A DNA stretch of 64,000 nt from Micropterix aruncella (taxonomy: Eukaryota > Arthropoda > Insecta > Lepidoptera > Micropterigidae): NCBI GenBank assembly GCA_944548615.1, contig OX155964.1:10168925-10232924 (forward strand), read 5' to 3'. The notes under the pieces were generated by a model that was not told where the DNA came from, made no database searches, and saw nothing but the letters and a program-made list of their open reading frames with translations. Both the position numbers and the translations under genes were made by a program. Below, one piece after another: positions 1 to 12,721 of the stretch. Within the stretch, counting starts at the first letter, position 1, and each line of letters starts with the position of its first letter.

Positions 1-388
1 GGTGTGCACGGTCGCAAGGTCACCTTGAGATTCTGCTGTGTTCTCAACCACGAGGTGTGGGAGCAAAAGTGCGCGAATGCTGTACGCGGTACCGATTTTC
101 TGCCGCGGCGCGTGCAGGGGGAGGCTTGGCTTCGGCGAAGCCTCGAAAGCCACCCTTCGCGGACCGTGTGGCCGCGTGGTATCGCGTGGAGATTTCTGTC
201 TCTTTTGTGGAAAAAGTCTTTTCACTGAGTCACTAAGTTTATAGATGTATGCACTGAGTACCTTAAAGCTGTTTTCCTCCGCCCACGACGCTGCCGACGA
301 TGACTTTCCTTTGTTAGGCTGGCGTGGCAAAAAAATGGCGTCGCGTGGCTCCTTTGTTGCGTTGTTTCACTGTTGTCGGGTCACCAAA

Positions 389-710
389 TGTGGAGTTGGG
401 GTCACCTCGTGAGGATGTGATTATCCCAGAACTCCAGCTATCGTTTCACACGGAGTCCATCGCGATTTCGGGCCTATTGCCGTGAGCGGAGAAATGAATA
501 TCACACAGCGTACGTGCAAGGCGTTTATTGTAGCGGCCGGTCTGGCTGCCCTCTTAGTACTATATTAAATATTGCCATGCGCAAATATTGTATGCAATTC
601 AGTGCATTCCTAAAGCGGTACGCACACTGTACCGGTGACGATGGTTAGTATCTGTATGCTAGCTTAATGATAGTGTTATTACTATACAATTTAAGGCGGG
701 GTACGTAACA
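389..710 (-). mobile_element. Candidate LTR of a retrotransposon, with PBS and leader
   Basis: Read on the minus strand, this stretch starts TGTTACG and ends CCACA. Two bases later comes TGGTGACCCGAC, which looks like a tRNA primer-binding site. A polyadenylation signal (AATAAACGCC) lies inside, as expected for the R region of an LTR. The GC-rich 1-388 segment would be the untranslated leader, and the coding part would lie off the left edge. No second LTR or target duplication can be checked here, so Ty3 and Pao/Bel families remain open. Confidence 0.45.
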
Positions 711-790
711 ACTACTTGAGTGATAACGATAGCTGGTGATACGTTACTAATTTTTCAGATCCACTCGCTGCATACAGGTGAGTTTTATTT

Positions 791-1077
791 AACCGGAATT
801 CTTGAAGTGGGTGAATTAGCACGAGCAAATAAGCATCTTTTGATATAAATTGGTGGACAAAAAAAACAATTTTATGAAATTTTGAAAAATATTTTTTTAA
901 AGTAAAAAAGCGTCGGACGCGCTGCGCTATCTAGATGTAAGTAAAATATCGCGAATAGACAATATTCGCGCAGCGCACTTAACGTTTGTCAAACTTTTAT
1001 TTAAGTTATTTTTTCCACAAAATTTATATTAAAAGTTGCTTATTTGCTAGTATTGATTCACTTCAAGGTTGCCGGTA
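791..1077. mobile_element. MITE with ~60-bp terminal inverted repeats
   Basis: The left end (ACCGGAATTCTTGAAGTG and the following ~50 bases) returns as an imperfect reverse complement at the right end (CACTTCAAGGTTGCCGGT). Both arms share the internal stretch GCAAATAAGCA. The middle contains GCGCTGCGC/GCGCAGCGC. There is no coding sequence. The superfamily cannot be named because the flanks (TTTA/TAAA) are ambiguous. Confidence 0.7.
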
Positions 1078-1089
1078 AATTATAACTCA

Positions 1090-1625
<536 letters not shown>

Positions 1626-1660
1626 TTTTATTTAATTGTAAGGTTATTGAAGGTTGTACC

Positions 1661-1704
1661 TTTGCCGGACGTTTCGGAGCCCGTGGCTCCTTCTTCAGCG
1701 GCAA
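1661..1704 (-). ncRNA. Hammerhead-ribozyme-like motif in Penelope 3' region
   Basis: Read on the minus strand: UUGCCG, then CUGAAGA (fits the CUGANGA core), an extra A, a hairpin GGAGCC-ACG-GGCUCC, then GAAAC, GUC and CGGCAA. The first and last blocks are perfect 6-bp complements (stem I) and the hairpin is a perfect 6-bp stem II. Penelope-like elements are known to carry minimal hammerheads, often with a very weak stem III; here ACGU could pair only in a dimer. The unpaired A after the core departs from the consensus, so activity is uncertain. Confidence 0.45.
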
Positions 1705-1926
1705 GAAGAATACTGCAGTGGAAGCTGTCACCTGCAACTACCCGCATTCCTCTGTGGTGCTGGGAGAGGGGTGTAATGGGCGGGAAAATACATTTTTAAA
1801 TAAAATATTGGATTTAGAATTTGGTAATGTGGAAATAAATAATGATATGTAGAGTGTATGAGAATATGTAGAGTGTATGAGAATGTATAGGTGGAAGAAT
1901 TAAATATAGTGTAATTTGTATCTACA

Positions 1927-1937
1927 CTGTGTGTGTG

Positions 1938-1968
<31 letters not shown>

Positions 1969-1978
1969 TTTTTTTTTT
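1927..1978. repeat. (GT)n followed by T-run
   Basis: About 12 GT units run directly into about 26 T residues, inside the 3' part of the Penelope fragment. Confidence 0.95.
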
Positions 1979-2321
1979 CAGAGGTTTGGAGAAAAATACT
2001 TTTACGTATCATCAGGACAGTATTCTGCCTGGGTATGTCGGACTCGGATTAATTTCCCCTACCGACTAAAAACCTCATCCACTGGTCTCTGCCTCTGTTT
2101 CCTCCGCGGCCCCGCCGTTAGGCATTACTTCGCGGAGGGAGGGTCTTGCTATTGCTTCTTCTGGCGGTTCAAGCCACTCTTTCTTTTATTTAGTGCTCCT
2201 GGTTCTGAGCTCGGTCTCTTTCTAGGCGACGAAGTTCTTGCAGTACTTCCGTCACGAATGAGTTTGTCGTCTCCCAGGCATCCTTTGACGAAAGCATTGC
2301 TCTCATTAAGGGCATTGCTCT

Positions 2322-2322
<1 letters not shown>

Positions 2323-2376
<54 letters not shown>
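2323..2376. repeat. (GT)n microsatellite
   Basis: About 27 GT units followed by degenerate GAGGGTGTG-type repeats to about 2440. Confidence 0.95.
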
Positions 2377-2378
<2 letters not shown>

Positions 2379-2510
2379 GTGAGTGAGGGTGTGTTTATTT
2401 GTGTGAGTGTGTATGTTTGTGAGGGTGTGTTTGTGAGAGTATAAAAACAGATAGATATATATGTATATATTAAAAAGGTGTATACTATAGGATGGAATGT
2501 GTCTGTAACA

Positions 2511-3653
<1,143 letters not shown>

Positions 3654-3834
3654 GTATTCTTAATCTATTCTGTCTTATTCATGTGTTAACTACGCGCGGT
3701 AGATTTGTTTTTATCTTATTTATATTTTAAAAAAACATATTATTTTCGATGAATCTTAAATCATACCTTTTCGATGAAGCACAGTTTAATTTCTGTATCT
3801 CTAAAGAAACATTTACTTCTTTTTTGTTATCCAG

Positions 3835-6533
3835 AAGTTGTACGAAAGTGGCCTCCGACTCTCGGAGCCATTGATAGAGTTTGCGACAAAGATTTTGACA
3901 TTGGCCCAGCGATGGAAGGCGCTTCAGAGAGATACACCATGTCCGCTGGCGAAACAGTTTGGTTTTCTATTCTCGCACTGCACAGGGATGCTAAATATTG
4001 GTCGAATCCTATGAAATTCGATCCCGAGAGATTCAGCGCGGAGAACAAACGCAAAATAGTACCGCACACGTACATTCCATTCGGTCTTGGACCGCGAAGA
4101 TGCATAGGTACGTAACGAACATTTATTTTTTTGTTAAGGAATAAGAAACCCATAAAATAAAAAGCAAATATTTCAAAAACAATAAAAAACACGACTGCCG
4201 TTACAGAAAGTAAACTATTGTATTTATATTGTTTTTATTACGTTTTTTTTGGAATATTATTATGGTTTATGTATTTATCCATATAGGCAGATGTATATTT
4301 CCGGTATGTACTCAAGCAGACCTTTCATTTGATACTAAACACGATATATTTATGTTAATTTATGGACATTACGATATTTAGTCAATAATTTTTTCGACAT
4401 TTGGACAGTTTAGGTACCCTATGACACTCGGGATGACATAACAATTCTAACAATATCACACACTTCTAAATCCGTTCAAGCGTTAGGAAATTATGGTAGA
4501 ATAAAAAATCAAGGTTTTCTCATTATTACATACCGGTTTTTTTCGAGAAAAATTGCGTAATTTTATAATTTTCCAAAATGTTGACTCGGAATACATTCGT
4601 AAGAACAAAAAACGGTTATTTAAAAATCGGTAATATTTTGTGGAGTGTAATAATTAAACACTTTGTATAATTTAGTTTGCTAAATTATTATTCCAAATAT
4701 TTCTCTTCGTTATATTCCTGACGGCCGCGAAGAGGAAGAACGAAAAAACTAAACTGTCAAATGATGAATATCAACACGCACGATGGCGACACGGCGATTT
4801 ATATTAAAGAAGCTTCTGCCTCCTTATATTAGAGCAAGGGGTCGCAGCATTATGACACTCGGGAGGACAAAACGATTCTAACAATATGACACAATACCTA
4901 CTAAATCGATTTAAGCGTTTAGAAGTTTAGGTGGAATAAAGAATCGGAAAACATGCATAGATGAATTCTGAACACAAAACACTCCTTTTTCGGGCGACCG
5001 TGTAAAAAATTGGGGTTTATTGTAATACGACAATCTCTTCCAACCAACCCTATTAGGGTGTGTTTATATATGTTTGTGTGTGTAACATGTGTGTAAGTGT
5101 GTATTGTTATTACATTCGATCGACAGAATTGAAATTCAATTCTGTTAATTTTATCCAAAAGGAAAATGGTGACCCAGTCGGGAATCGAACCCGGACACTA
5201 CAAAGTAAGATCAGGTGACCTAACCAATATGATACCGGGCCGTCGATTATTATCTCGACATATTTTATCTCTTTATTATTATTACTATGTATTCTTTATA
5301 CACACAAAAATAAAATATGTATGCTCTTTATATAGTAATAAAATAATAAAAAAACAATACAGCATAAAAAAGCGATACAGCACGATACGAAAGCCAAACA
5401 ACAACTGATGGCTTACGTGACACCCGTCGCGTAAATCGATCGCAGCCCTTCCGACCTCTTCGTCACGCGACTCACTAAGTAAAACCATTGCTAACCAAAA
5501 TCGTCATCTATGGCCGTATATGACTTTATCCCCACAACGAATTAGAAAGAGCTGTCATGCGCCTCAAAGTGGGCCCAAAGAGTGACATTCTCCTTTAAAA
5601 GCTTTTCTATATCTCATTTTTTATATTTTTTGTTACAATTTCGCTACATTTATCGTTGTTAATAAACGGAAGTGCTGTGTAAAAAAAAACATTGATTAAT
5701 TATATAGCATATCAGATTACTCAACGTCTTAATAATATTTGGCAACTCGGATTTTACTACGAAGTTCAATGTGTAGATGGCATTCCTAGTTCCAAAAATG
5801 GATCAATCTCCTCTTATTATGTTCAATATGGCGACTTTCGTGGTATAACAGTATAGCGCTGCATTGTAGATAGTATCATTGATTTTATACAATGATAGTA
5901 TAAAGTATAAAATAATGATGTAAATAAAAAATTTTAAAAATCACAGGCCTTATTATATTAAGTTTATATATTTACATAAAGATGTAAATTTTTAATTTGG
6001 AATACAGGTTTCAATACGTACCTAATAATTACGCATTTGTAAGTTATGATAGACTAATAGATGGCATTCTATCTCTCCCTATTAATTCTGTGATATAATC
6101 AGCGTATATTTAAAAAAACAATGCGACAGATGGCACTAAATTACAGTATTTATTAACAATCAGTCATTATAAAAAACTATTTTTTATCAATGTTATTAAA
6201 AATTGCCAAATTAATTATTGTTACTTTTGCCGTCAATGCTGAGCCACCTGCATTTCGCAGGCGCAGAAGGGTTGCCAAATCACACTATGGAGCAATCAAA
6301 TACTATAATACATAATTATTGGTTACCATTTTATGCACAATAGTGACTACTGAACGACAATTCTTATTGCAGGTATGGTTTTCGCCATTTTGTCCATGAA
6401 AATGGTGATTTATTTCCTACTATCGCAGTTCGAATTCGTACCTTCATCAAAAGACACGGAGAAACAGAGATACGACCCCAATTCGGTGACGCTAGCGCCC
6501 AGGAACAAATGGCTAGCTATTAAACGGCGATAA
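3835..6533 (+). CDS. Cytochrome P450, CYP9-like, last two exons
   Basis: Exon 3835-4107 is preceded by a TTTTGTTATCCAG acceptor and followed by a GTACGT donor. It encodes the PERF region (KFDPERFS) and the heme loop FGLGPRRCIG with the Cys ligand. Exon 6373-6533 follows TTATTGCAG, joins in phase (codon G|GT) and encodes the C-terminal helix and tail ending LAIKRR, then TAA. The family is a heme monooxygenase of the endoplasmic reticulum; CYP3-clan members oxidise plant toxins and insecticides. WPP, DRVC and HRD-x-KYW wording suggests CYP9, by recall only. Upstream exons (membrane anchor, I-helix) are not in this window or were lost. The 2.27-kb intron holds a SINE and other duplicated sequence. 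Confidence 0.75.
5010..5240 (-). mobile_element. tRNA-derived SINE, copy 1 (tail truncated)
   Basis: On the minus strand the head starts GGCCCGG and contains an A-box-like segment and the B box GGTTCGATTCC. It ends in a tRNA-like acceptor strand (GGGTCACC), followed by a non-tRNA body with GT-rich sequence. The 3' tail present in the copy at 19655-19937 is missing because of the 1.8-kb deletion. Confidence 0.7.
5760..6150. repeat. Dispersed repeat, one of three copies
   Basis: A block running from GTAGATGGCATTCCTAGTTC to the motif after CTAATAGATGGCATTCTATC. Diverged copies lie at about 20515-20850 (inside duplication copy 2) and, inverted, at about 43250-43620 inside a winged-eye intron. 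Non-coding; unclassified. Confidence 0.6.
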
Positions 6534-6782
6534 AATTGGGATTTTTCATAATTTTATTTCATGTAATGTATTTTTTGTAATTGATTTTAAGTAATTGCTT
6601 TTAATTATGGAAAAATATTTTTTTCGAGTATGATCAATGTTTTTGTGGTTGAATCCTTTTTATACTGACATTGCTATCGTTTAGTTATGACCTGTGCTTT
6701 CTATAAATGGATGGCTGGAGTCAATGAAAATCCATTTTCCTGATTTTGCATTATACAGCTTTTAATGTTAGTTGCTCTAGAT

Positions 6783-7134
6783 CAGTGTTTTTAACGTGAC
6801 CCCGGGGGTCACACGCTTTCTACAAATAAAAATCGAAAATATTACAAAATCTTTATTATATAATGCAAACATTTACAGCTTCGAAAGTAGAAACAGTTAA
6901 AATTGATGAGGTTTTCGTCATTGTTTTTACAAAAAAAATATTTATTGGATGCTTACAGTTACAGCTGCGGAAGTTATTAATGGGTGGGGGGGGGGGGGGG
7001 TTGGGGATAGAGACAACTAAATTGCAGTATAATGGTTCGAGAGAGCTAAGTTACAGTCTAAGGAGGATTGCGTAAGTGTTTTATTTTTTTTACCAAAAAG
7101 GGGGTCGCGATCTAAAAAATGTTGAAAAACACTG
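6783..7134. mobile_element. hAT-type MITE, copy 1
   Basis: Flanked by 8-bp direct repeats CTCTAGAT (6775-6782 and 7135-7142). Termini are CAGTGTTTTT and its complement AAAAACACTG. An 8-bp target duplication and CAGTG ends are the hAT signature. It contains a run of about 14 G and no transposase. The allele-like copy 2 is at 21540-22019. Confidence 0.85.
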
Positions 7135-8571
7135 CTCTAGATAAAGGTTTTGGGTAAGGTGTAAAAAATGCAACATTTAGTACTATAAAATACTCGATTT
7201 TGTCATTTTAACCTTTAAGAGATACCTTTTTTTGGTCAAAAAGTCTAAAAAGTGAACTAGAGTAAAAAGCACTACCGACAAAGACACTGGACTAATCTCA
7301 ATCATTTCGACTGTGAGATTTTTATAACTTGTTATTCCCTTTTTTATGACTTGGAATACATTTTTTTTTTCATTTAAAAGCTGAACTCAAAGTAACGCAG
7401 CGCTACCTAAACATGCAGAGTAGGGGGAGGTCGGTTATATTGTACCACTTTTTACTTAAATGACTCTTGACAAATATTAGGCAGAGATATTCAAAAGCTG
7501 TAATAATAAAACTAAAGTATCTTCAATGTCACGATTATTTATTGAGACAAAAACCACTGGATTAAATTTAAAAGCATTACATAAAACATTTAAAAAAAAA
7601 GGGAAAGTGGTACAATTTTGTCGACTGGTTGGGTAAATTGGACCACTGGTATTTAAATCGTACCTTAGAAAACTAACCATACACAATAACATTTTAAATA
7701 AAAGTTATCACTAATCACTAAGACTTACAACTTTAATTAAACAAAACTTAATATTATATGCTACAAATATCGTCAATTTCTATATTCTAATTGAAACAAA
7801 GATCACAAATATCAGGATTGCTGGTTCAGGATTCGTGCAACCAACCATGGCAACAGACACATTTTACCCAGTCAAGCTTGGGACCTTTTTTATCAAAATA
7901 ATTCTTTAAGCAAATGGGGCATGTGTTTTCATCGTCCATTGATTCCTCATTATTTGAATCATCTATAGGAATCAGTTCTTCCGACGTCGTCGTATCATCA
8001 TACTACTCGACAGAATCTTGCGTTTAAAATGTTTCTTTCCTGTTTTTGGCTCACGCTTTATTTTCGTTTTCTTCATAGACTTCATTTTGGAGACCTTCAC
8101 TGCTGATCATTTAGCGATGCGTAATCCTATCCTTTTATGTGGACTTGCAGTGATTTCTGGTGATTTTTATATACCACGACCACGCTTTCCTTTGGGAGCT
8201 GATGCTTTTGAAATCGGAGATATTTCAGTTATTGTCACGTTCAGATTCACTCTTTGATTCTCTTTGAAAGCAGATGCCTTAGATGAGGTATACACAACGT
8301 TGGAAATTTCTTTCTGGCTGGCTGTGTGGTATTGTTTAGAAGTGGACGCCTGAGGTGCATCTTTAGTTGCTGATAAAGATATTTCTGGGGATACCTCCCG
8401 TTGCAATGTTTCTGCCGCAATAATGTGATGATCTTGGAAAACATGCCTATTTGTGGGCCAAATTTCTGAGTTTCTGAATCCGCTCGCTGCGTTACCAACA
8501 GTATCCGCACGCTCGTGCCTCTTTAATGTAGGTTTCGGTACACCATATATAGTCGCTGTTCTACGATAAAT

Positions 8572-9021
8572 TATACGGCGTTTCGTGAACAAAAGATTTC
8601 CTTTGGCAGGTTTGATCTGTGGGTCCAAATGATGGATTTAAGAAGGGGAGCCACCTGGATTTTTGATCCAGGTGAAAGAGGGGGCGGGGGGGGAAGTTTG
8701 CACCCGCCGCGCTTCGAATAAAAAATTATAACTGATCCAGTTACACATACTATGGCGTGTTTGGTATCGTTTTCGTATAAACAGAGTACGGGGAATCTGT
8801 TTATTAGGTTATTTAGAGACATTTTCATACAAAAAGTCAATAATTTTGGTAAAAAAGTAAATTTGTAAGTAAGTTTTTTTTTCTTCAACAGTATTTAACT
8901 TCGAAAATATATCGATTTTGTAGATAAAAAAAATAGTGCTATCGAGCTCATACTGTCTAGTTTTAGAAATATATACTTTACATATACTTATCTGACAGTA
9001 TGTACCCATAAAAAAAATGCC
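8572..9021 (+). repeat. Left ~450-bp arm of the long-TIR element
   Basis: Reverse complement of 11566-12016 with scattered differences. Both arms contain purine- and C-rich runs and the ORF fragment reading KKKxLTYKFTFLPKLLTFC. Confidence 0.9.
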
Positions 9022-9549
9022 ATGAGAATCGAGTGATGAAATTAAAATACTTCACTCGACTCACAAGGCATATTTATTGAGTAAATTTAGTGTTTCTCTA
9101 CTTTATCAAGGAAACCACATAATACAGACATAATTTGAAGTCACTTGGGTAAAATATTCAACACTTAAATTAAATTACTTGAGTTTTTTTTTAACTTTTG
9201 GGGTTGCACAAAATAAAGGTACACTTCTTATCACACAAATTCACGCCAAATAATATTAAAGTTAGATAAATAAAATAATGATAAAAAATACACAAATAGA
9301 TTTTACATGTAATAAATAAGAAATTATTAAAAAAACATTCTCAGAGAAGTAGTCTTCGTATTCCTCCGGAATGCCTCGCGGACTACACAATTGTAACAAA
9401 ATAGATATAAAAGTGGCAGACTTATAATTCATCCGGAACCACATCAATTATATCTTCGACGAGGGCCTCGCGGTCTAGAATACACTGTAACAAAATAGAA
9501 ATAATATTAAAATTAACAATCTCAATGATACCAAATTCAGCAGACAAAG

Positions 9550-11506
9550 TTATCTGACAACATAAATATACCTGGTATTATCGCAGGTTCCGTAACAGCT
9601 CTTACACAGCAGTGTGCATGACATTCCCTCTCGTCTGCAAGAACATCGGCTCCTGCAGCTGTTCTTGCATCCACACTTCACAAGCTCTCGCGCCACCTCC
9701 CAGATACTGGGCTGGGTTGTCCATAAGGGCTGCCATTCTCCTTCAGTTTGAGTCCATCCCCAGTCAGCTGGGGAGGGGATAACGCCTGAGGGATCAAGAG
9801 CTTGTCCCCACACGTAGCCTGCTTGATAGACTGCCCTCAAGGTGGACATCCTTAGAGCATCCCTCGTAGGGGGGATATTTTGCAAACACTTATTTTTTGC
9901 AAATAAAATCTTGGGAGCTTCATTAACCGAAAGAATTTCAGTTTCACCACAGTATAACATGATGAAGTACTTTTCTAATCTTATCATTAAATCATCTGCC
10001 ACTTCTTTTAGTGGATTAGAAAGTGATCTAAAAGCAGATGTGGTCTAGAGACATTGCTGCCACGCCTTCCAGGTTATGTTTTGCCTTTAGAATAGAATGC
10101 AGAAACGGTGTCACAGCCTGTTAAAGCATGGTATCCTCTGATAGCTTCTGCTCTTTCTACAATCAGATCCTGTGCCAGGTCATGTGCAGGTATGTAGCTG
10201 TGGTGTTTGCCCGTACCGAAAGATATCCAAAGCTCTTGGAGACCTAACTGCTTAAGGGCGAAGAAGTAGGATATGGCGATTATAACGACGTCGGAATCAA
10301 CGGTGTGTATAACAATTGTTGTTGTTCCATTGATAGCCATATCTTTTGCATGCAAAATAATGCGACCATCAGCCTCCTCGGAATTTACATTAGGCCCTGC
10401 TATCAGCGTCTCCGTTGGTTTGGATGATTTGATTGTAGGACCGATGTTGGTCACTATATGCACTCCAATGCTCTCTTGAAGCGCGTAGCACCCGGTAAGT
10501 TTGAAAAGCTGTTCCTTATTCTGAGCATTCTTCAGGAAGTTAGACCAATTGCTCGGTAACTTGTGGTCTTCATGTATTTAACGACGAACTCCTTGACCCT
10601 TGTTGTCAAGAACCTGTTTCTTTAGAGACATATCGGAGTAGAGATCCCAGGCAATGTCAACTCTCCTCGCCTCCTTGTCCCTGTATTTTTCACGATACTT
10701 TCACGGAACTCCTTGCGGCAGTACTGCCCAAATGTCTTGGAGCTACGTGGAGGATGTCTGTGAACGAGGGCAGCTCCATCAAATATATTTCTGTTGCAAA
10801 ATTCGGGGGGAGTGTTATTCTCAATTTTCTTTTTCAAAACCATGACGATATCAGACTTGTGGCACGTTCGCGTACTTTCCATAGACGATAAAGATGGTGA
10901 ACAAGTCTGATTTTCGTAAGCAAAGAAGACATCTAGATCCAAGTGCCTATTCTGACATGAAATTAATAGTTTCAAGAATAGACTTATGTCCCACTTGAGA
11001 ACCTAGACGGTTTCAAGTTTTGAATTTTTTGGCTTCTTGAGAGTAGCAAAAATTCTGGTTTTCACTTTTTTTATTGGTTCAAATAAAGTAAATGTCTTTT
11101 TAACCAGCCTTTCTTCAACGAATGTCATGTACAAATCCTTGCCATTTTTCTCCAGATGGGTTAATGTGCTAACAGCTTCGTTGTCTACAATTGTTCTTGT
11201 ATCTATTACAATTAAATCAGTTGTTTGTTCTTGAAAAAGATTGCCAAACTCTTCAAAACTTGCTTGGACTGCATGAACTTGTCGCAGAAATGTTTTCTGG
11301 AACGCAGGATATTGTTCGTGATGAAGCTCTTGAGAAGATTTATTAACGTTGATAAACTCTTCCAGGAGATGCATGACAGATGCATGACAGCTACATGAAC
11401 AGATAACCAACGAGCGTAATTTGGGTGTCAAATAAGAAAAACCAGGGCACTGAACTACTAACATGAAATCGGACAGGCAGGTCGCGCCCCCACCTTCGCC
11501 CGGCAC
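9550..11506 (-). pseudogene. Multi-domain PIN-like / CXC-tail protein of unknown function
   Basis: Four collinear minus-strand frames read as one interrupted protein of roughly 550 residues: 11506-11003, 10975-10622, 10463-10074, 10002-9550. The first has FEEFGNLFQEQT and LIVIDTR. The second has FGQYCRKEF. The third has the acidic nuclease-like pattern EEADGRIILHAKD, VDSDVVIIA, LWISFGTGKHHSYIPAHD and ALTGCDTVSAF. The fourth ends with YQAGYVWGQAL, SPADWGW, a PLWTTQP block and a Cys-rich tail (CGCKNSCRSRCSC, then CTLLCKSCYGTC). I know this architecture from many invertebrate genomes as uncharacterised. The spaced Asp/Glu residues suggest a PIN/FEN-like metal nuclease, by inference. Frameshifts and stops between blocks make this copy inactive. 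Confidence 0.7.
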
Positions 11507-11565
11507 GAGCTTTGAGCGACCGAGAGTGAAATTTTGACAATTTCAGTACGTCAATCGATTCACGC

Positions 11566-12016
11566 GGCATTTTTTTTATGGGTACATACTGTCAGATAAG
11601 TATATGTAAAGTATATATTTCTAAAAACTAGACAGTATGAGCTCGATAGCACTATTTTTTTTAACCACAAAATCGATCTATTTTCGAAGTTAAATACTGT
11701 TGAAGAAAAAAAATCTTACTTACAAATTTACTTTTTTACCAAAATTATTGACTTTTTGTATAAAAGTGTCTCTAAATAACATAAGAAACAGATTCCCCGT
11801 ACTCTTTTTATCCGAAAACGATACCAAACACGCCATAGTATGTGTAACTGGATCAGTTATATTTTTTTATTCGAAGCGCGGCGGGTGCAAACTCCCCCCT
11901 CCCCCCTCCCTCTCACCTGGATCAAAAATCCGGGTGGCTCCCCTTCTTAAATCCATCCTTTGAACCTACAGATCAAACCTGCCAAAGGAAATCTTTTGTT
12001 CACGAAACGCCGTATA
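11566..12016 (-). repeat. Right ~450-bp arm of the long-TIR element
   Basis: Inverted partner of 8572-9021; see the element entry. Confidence 0.9.
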
Positions 12017-12480
12017 TTGCGTTTTTATGTCGTGTAGAACTGCGACAAGCGAACGCACTCATTGATGCCCACACCATTAGTTCTAGCTGAGATAGCTGCT
12101 TCTAAATCTTCAGTCGTCCATTGGTAGTACTTCTTTCTTTCTGCCATCTTTAATAATCGATAATTTTATAGGAAAAACATACGTACATCACTCTCGATTG
12201 CAATACCGTACGAACACGGAGTGGTTAGAAATCATATTAATACATTGGTCGTCTCGTAGTAATGGGATGCTAGCCATCGGACGGCTTACAGTGACGAGTT
12301 GTAAGCCACATTGTCCGTGAGAACACCCCACTCTTAAGGCTTTTCTTTTAACGTGTGCGAATGTGACTAACCACATCGCCTGAGTGTGTACACGAACGCC
12401 TGTCCCATGGTCGTCTCTTGCAATACCAATGAGAAGAGTTGGTTAGTGAAATTCTACTCTGCCGGCACTACAGGGCTTAA

Positions 12481-12721
12481 CCCCTCAAATGAATGGCGAT
12501 TAGCTCGGGTTGCCTACGGCAAAATGTATATAAATTTATATTTACATTTACATTTACATTTACATAGAGCGGGGTTTACTATAGAGCTATAGCATTACTA
12601 TAGAGCGGATTACTATAAAGCGGCGCACATTTACATTTATATTTACATTTAAATAAATTTATATACATTTTGTATACATTTTGCCAAGGCATCCCTTAAG
12701 GGACGCCTCACATTTGAGGGG
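12481..12721. mobile_element. piggyBac-type MITE (TTAA-flanked), 241 bp
   Basis: Ends CCCCTCAAATG and CATTTGAGGGG are perfect inverted repeats, flanked on both sides by TTAA (12477-12480, 12722-12725), the invariable piggyBac target. The interior holds ATTTAC microsatellites and inverted AAATTTATATAC segments. It lies inside the pogo element and is therefore younger than it. Confidence 0.85.

Larger units (their letters stand above)
8572..12016. mobile_element. Long-TIR element carrying a PIN-like/CXC protein
   Basis: Two inverted arms of about 450 bp (8572-9021 and 11566-12016), sharing TATACGGCGTTTCGTGAAC at the outer edge and GGGTACATACTGTCAGATAAG near the inner edge, enclose a 2.5-kb minus-strand coding region. 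It splits the pogo transposase gene. GTCGC/GCGAC and GTTCTAC/GTAGAAC just outside may extend the TIRs to 8552 and 12046. Removing 8552-12046 rejoins the pogo frame, but no clear target duplication is visible. No known transposase is encoded, so the superfamily is undetermined. Confidence 0.75.
7826..12147 (-). pseudogene. pogo-like transposase with C-terminal PHD-type finger, broken
   Basis: The N-terminus lies at 12147-12025 (MAERKKYYQW, then TTEDLEAAISARTNGVGIN), the HTH start typical of pogo/jerky-like transposases. It is cut by the long-TIR element. The frame resumes near 8552 (TIYGVPKPTLKRHE, the psq recognition helix) and reaches the Lys-rich KASAPKGKRGRGI stop at 8167. Farther on, 7930-7826 encodes a Cys4-type PHD/zinc finger (CPICLKNYFD, then VKCVCCHGWLHES). 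The central DDE catalytic core is missing, so the element must be mobilised in trans. Confidence 0.75.

Noticed and set aside
4..244. Short plus-strand frames at the left edge
   Set aside because: They lie in the leader of a minus-strand LTR element and show no protein resemblance.
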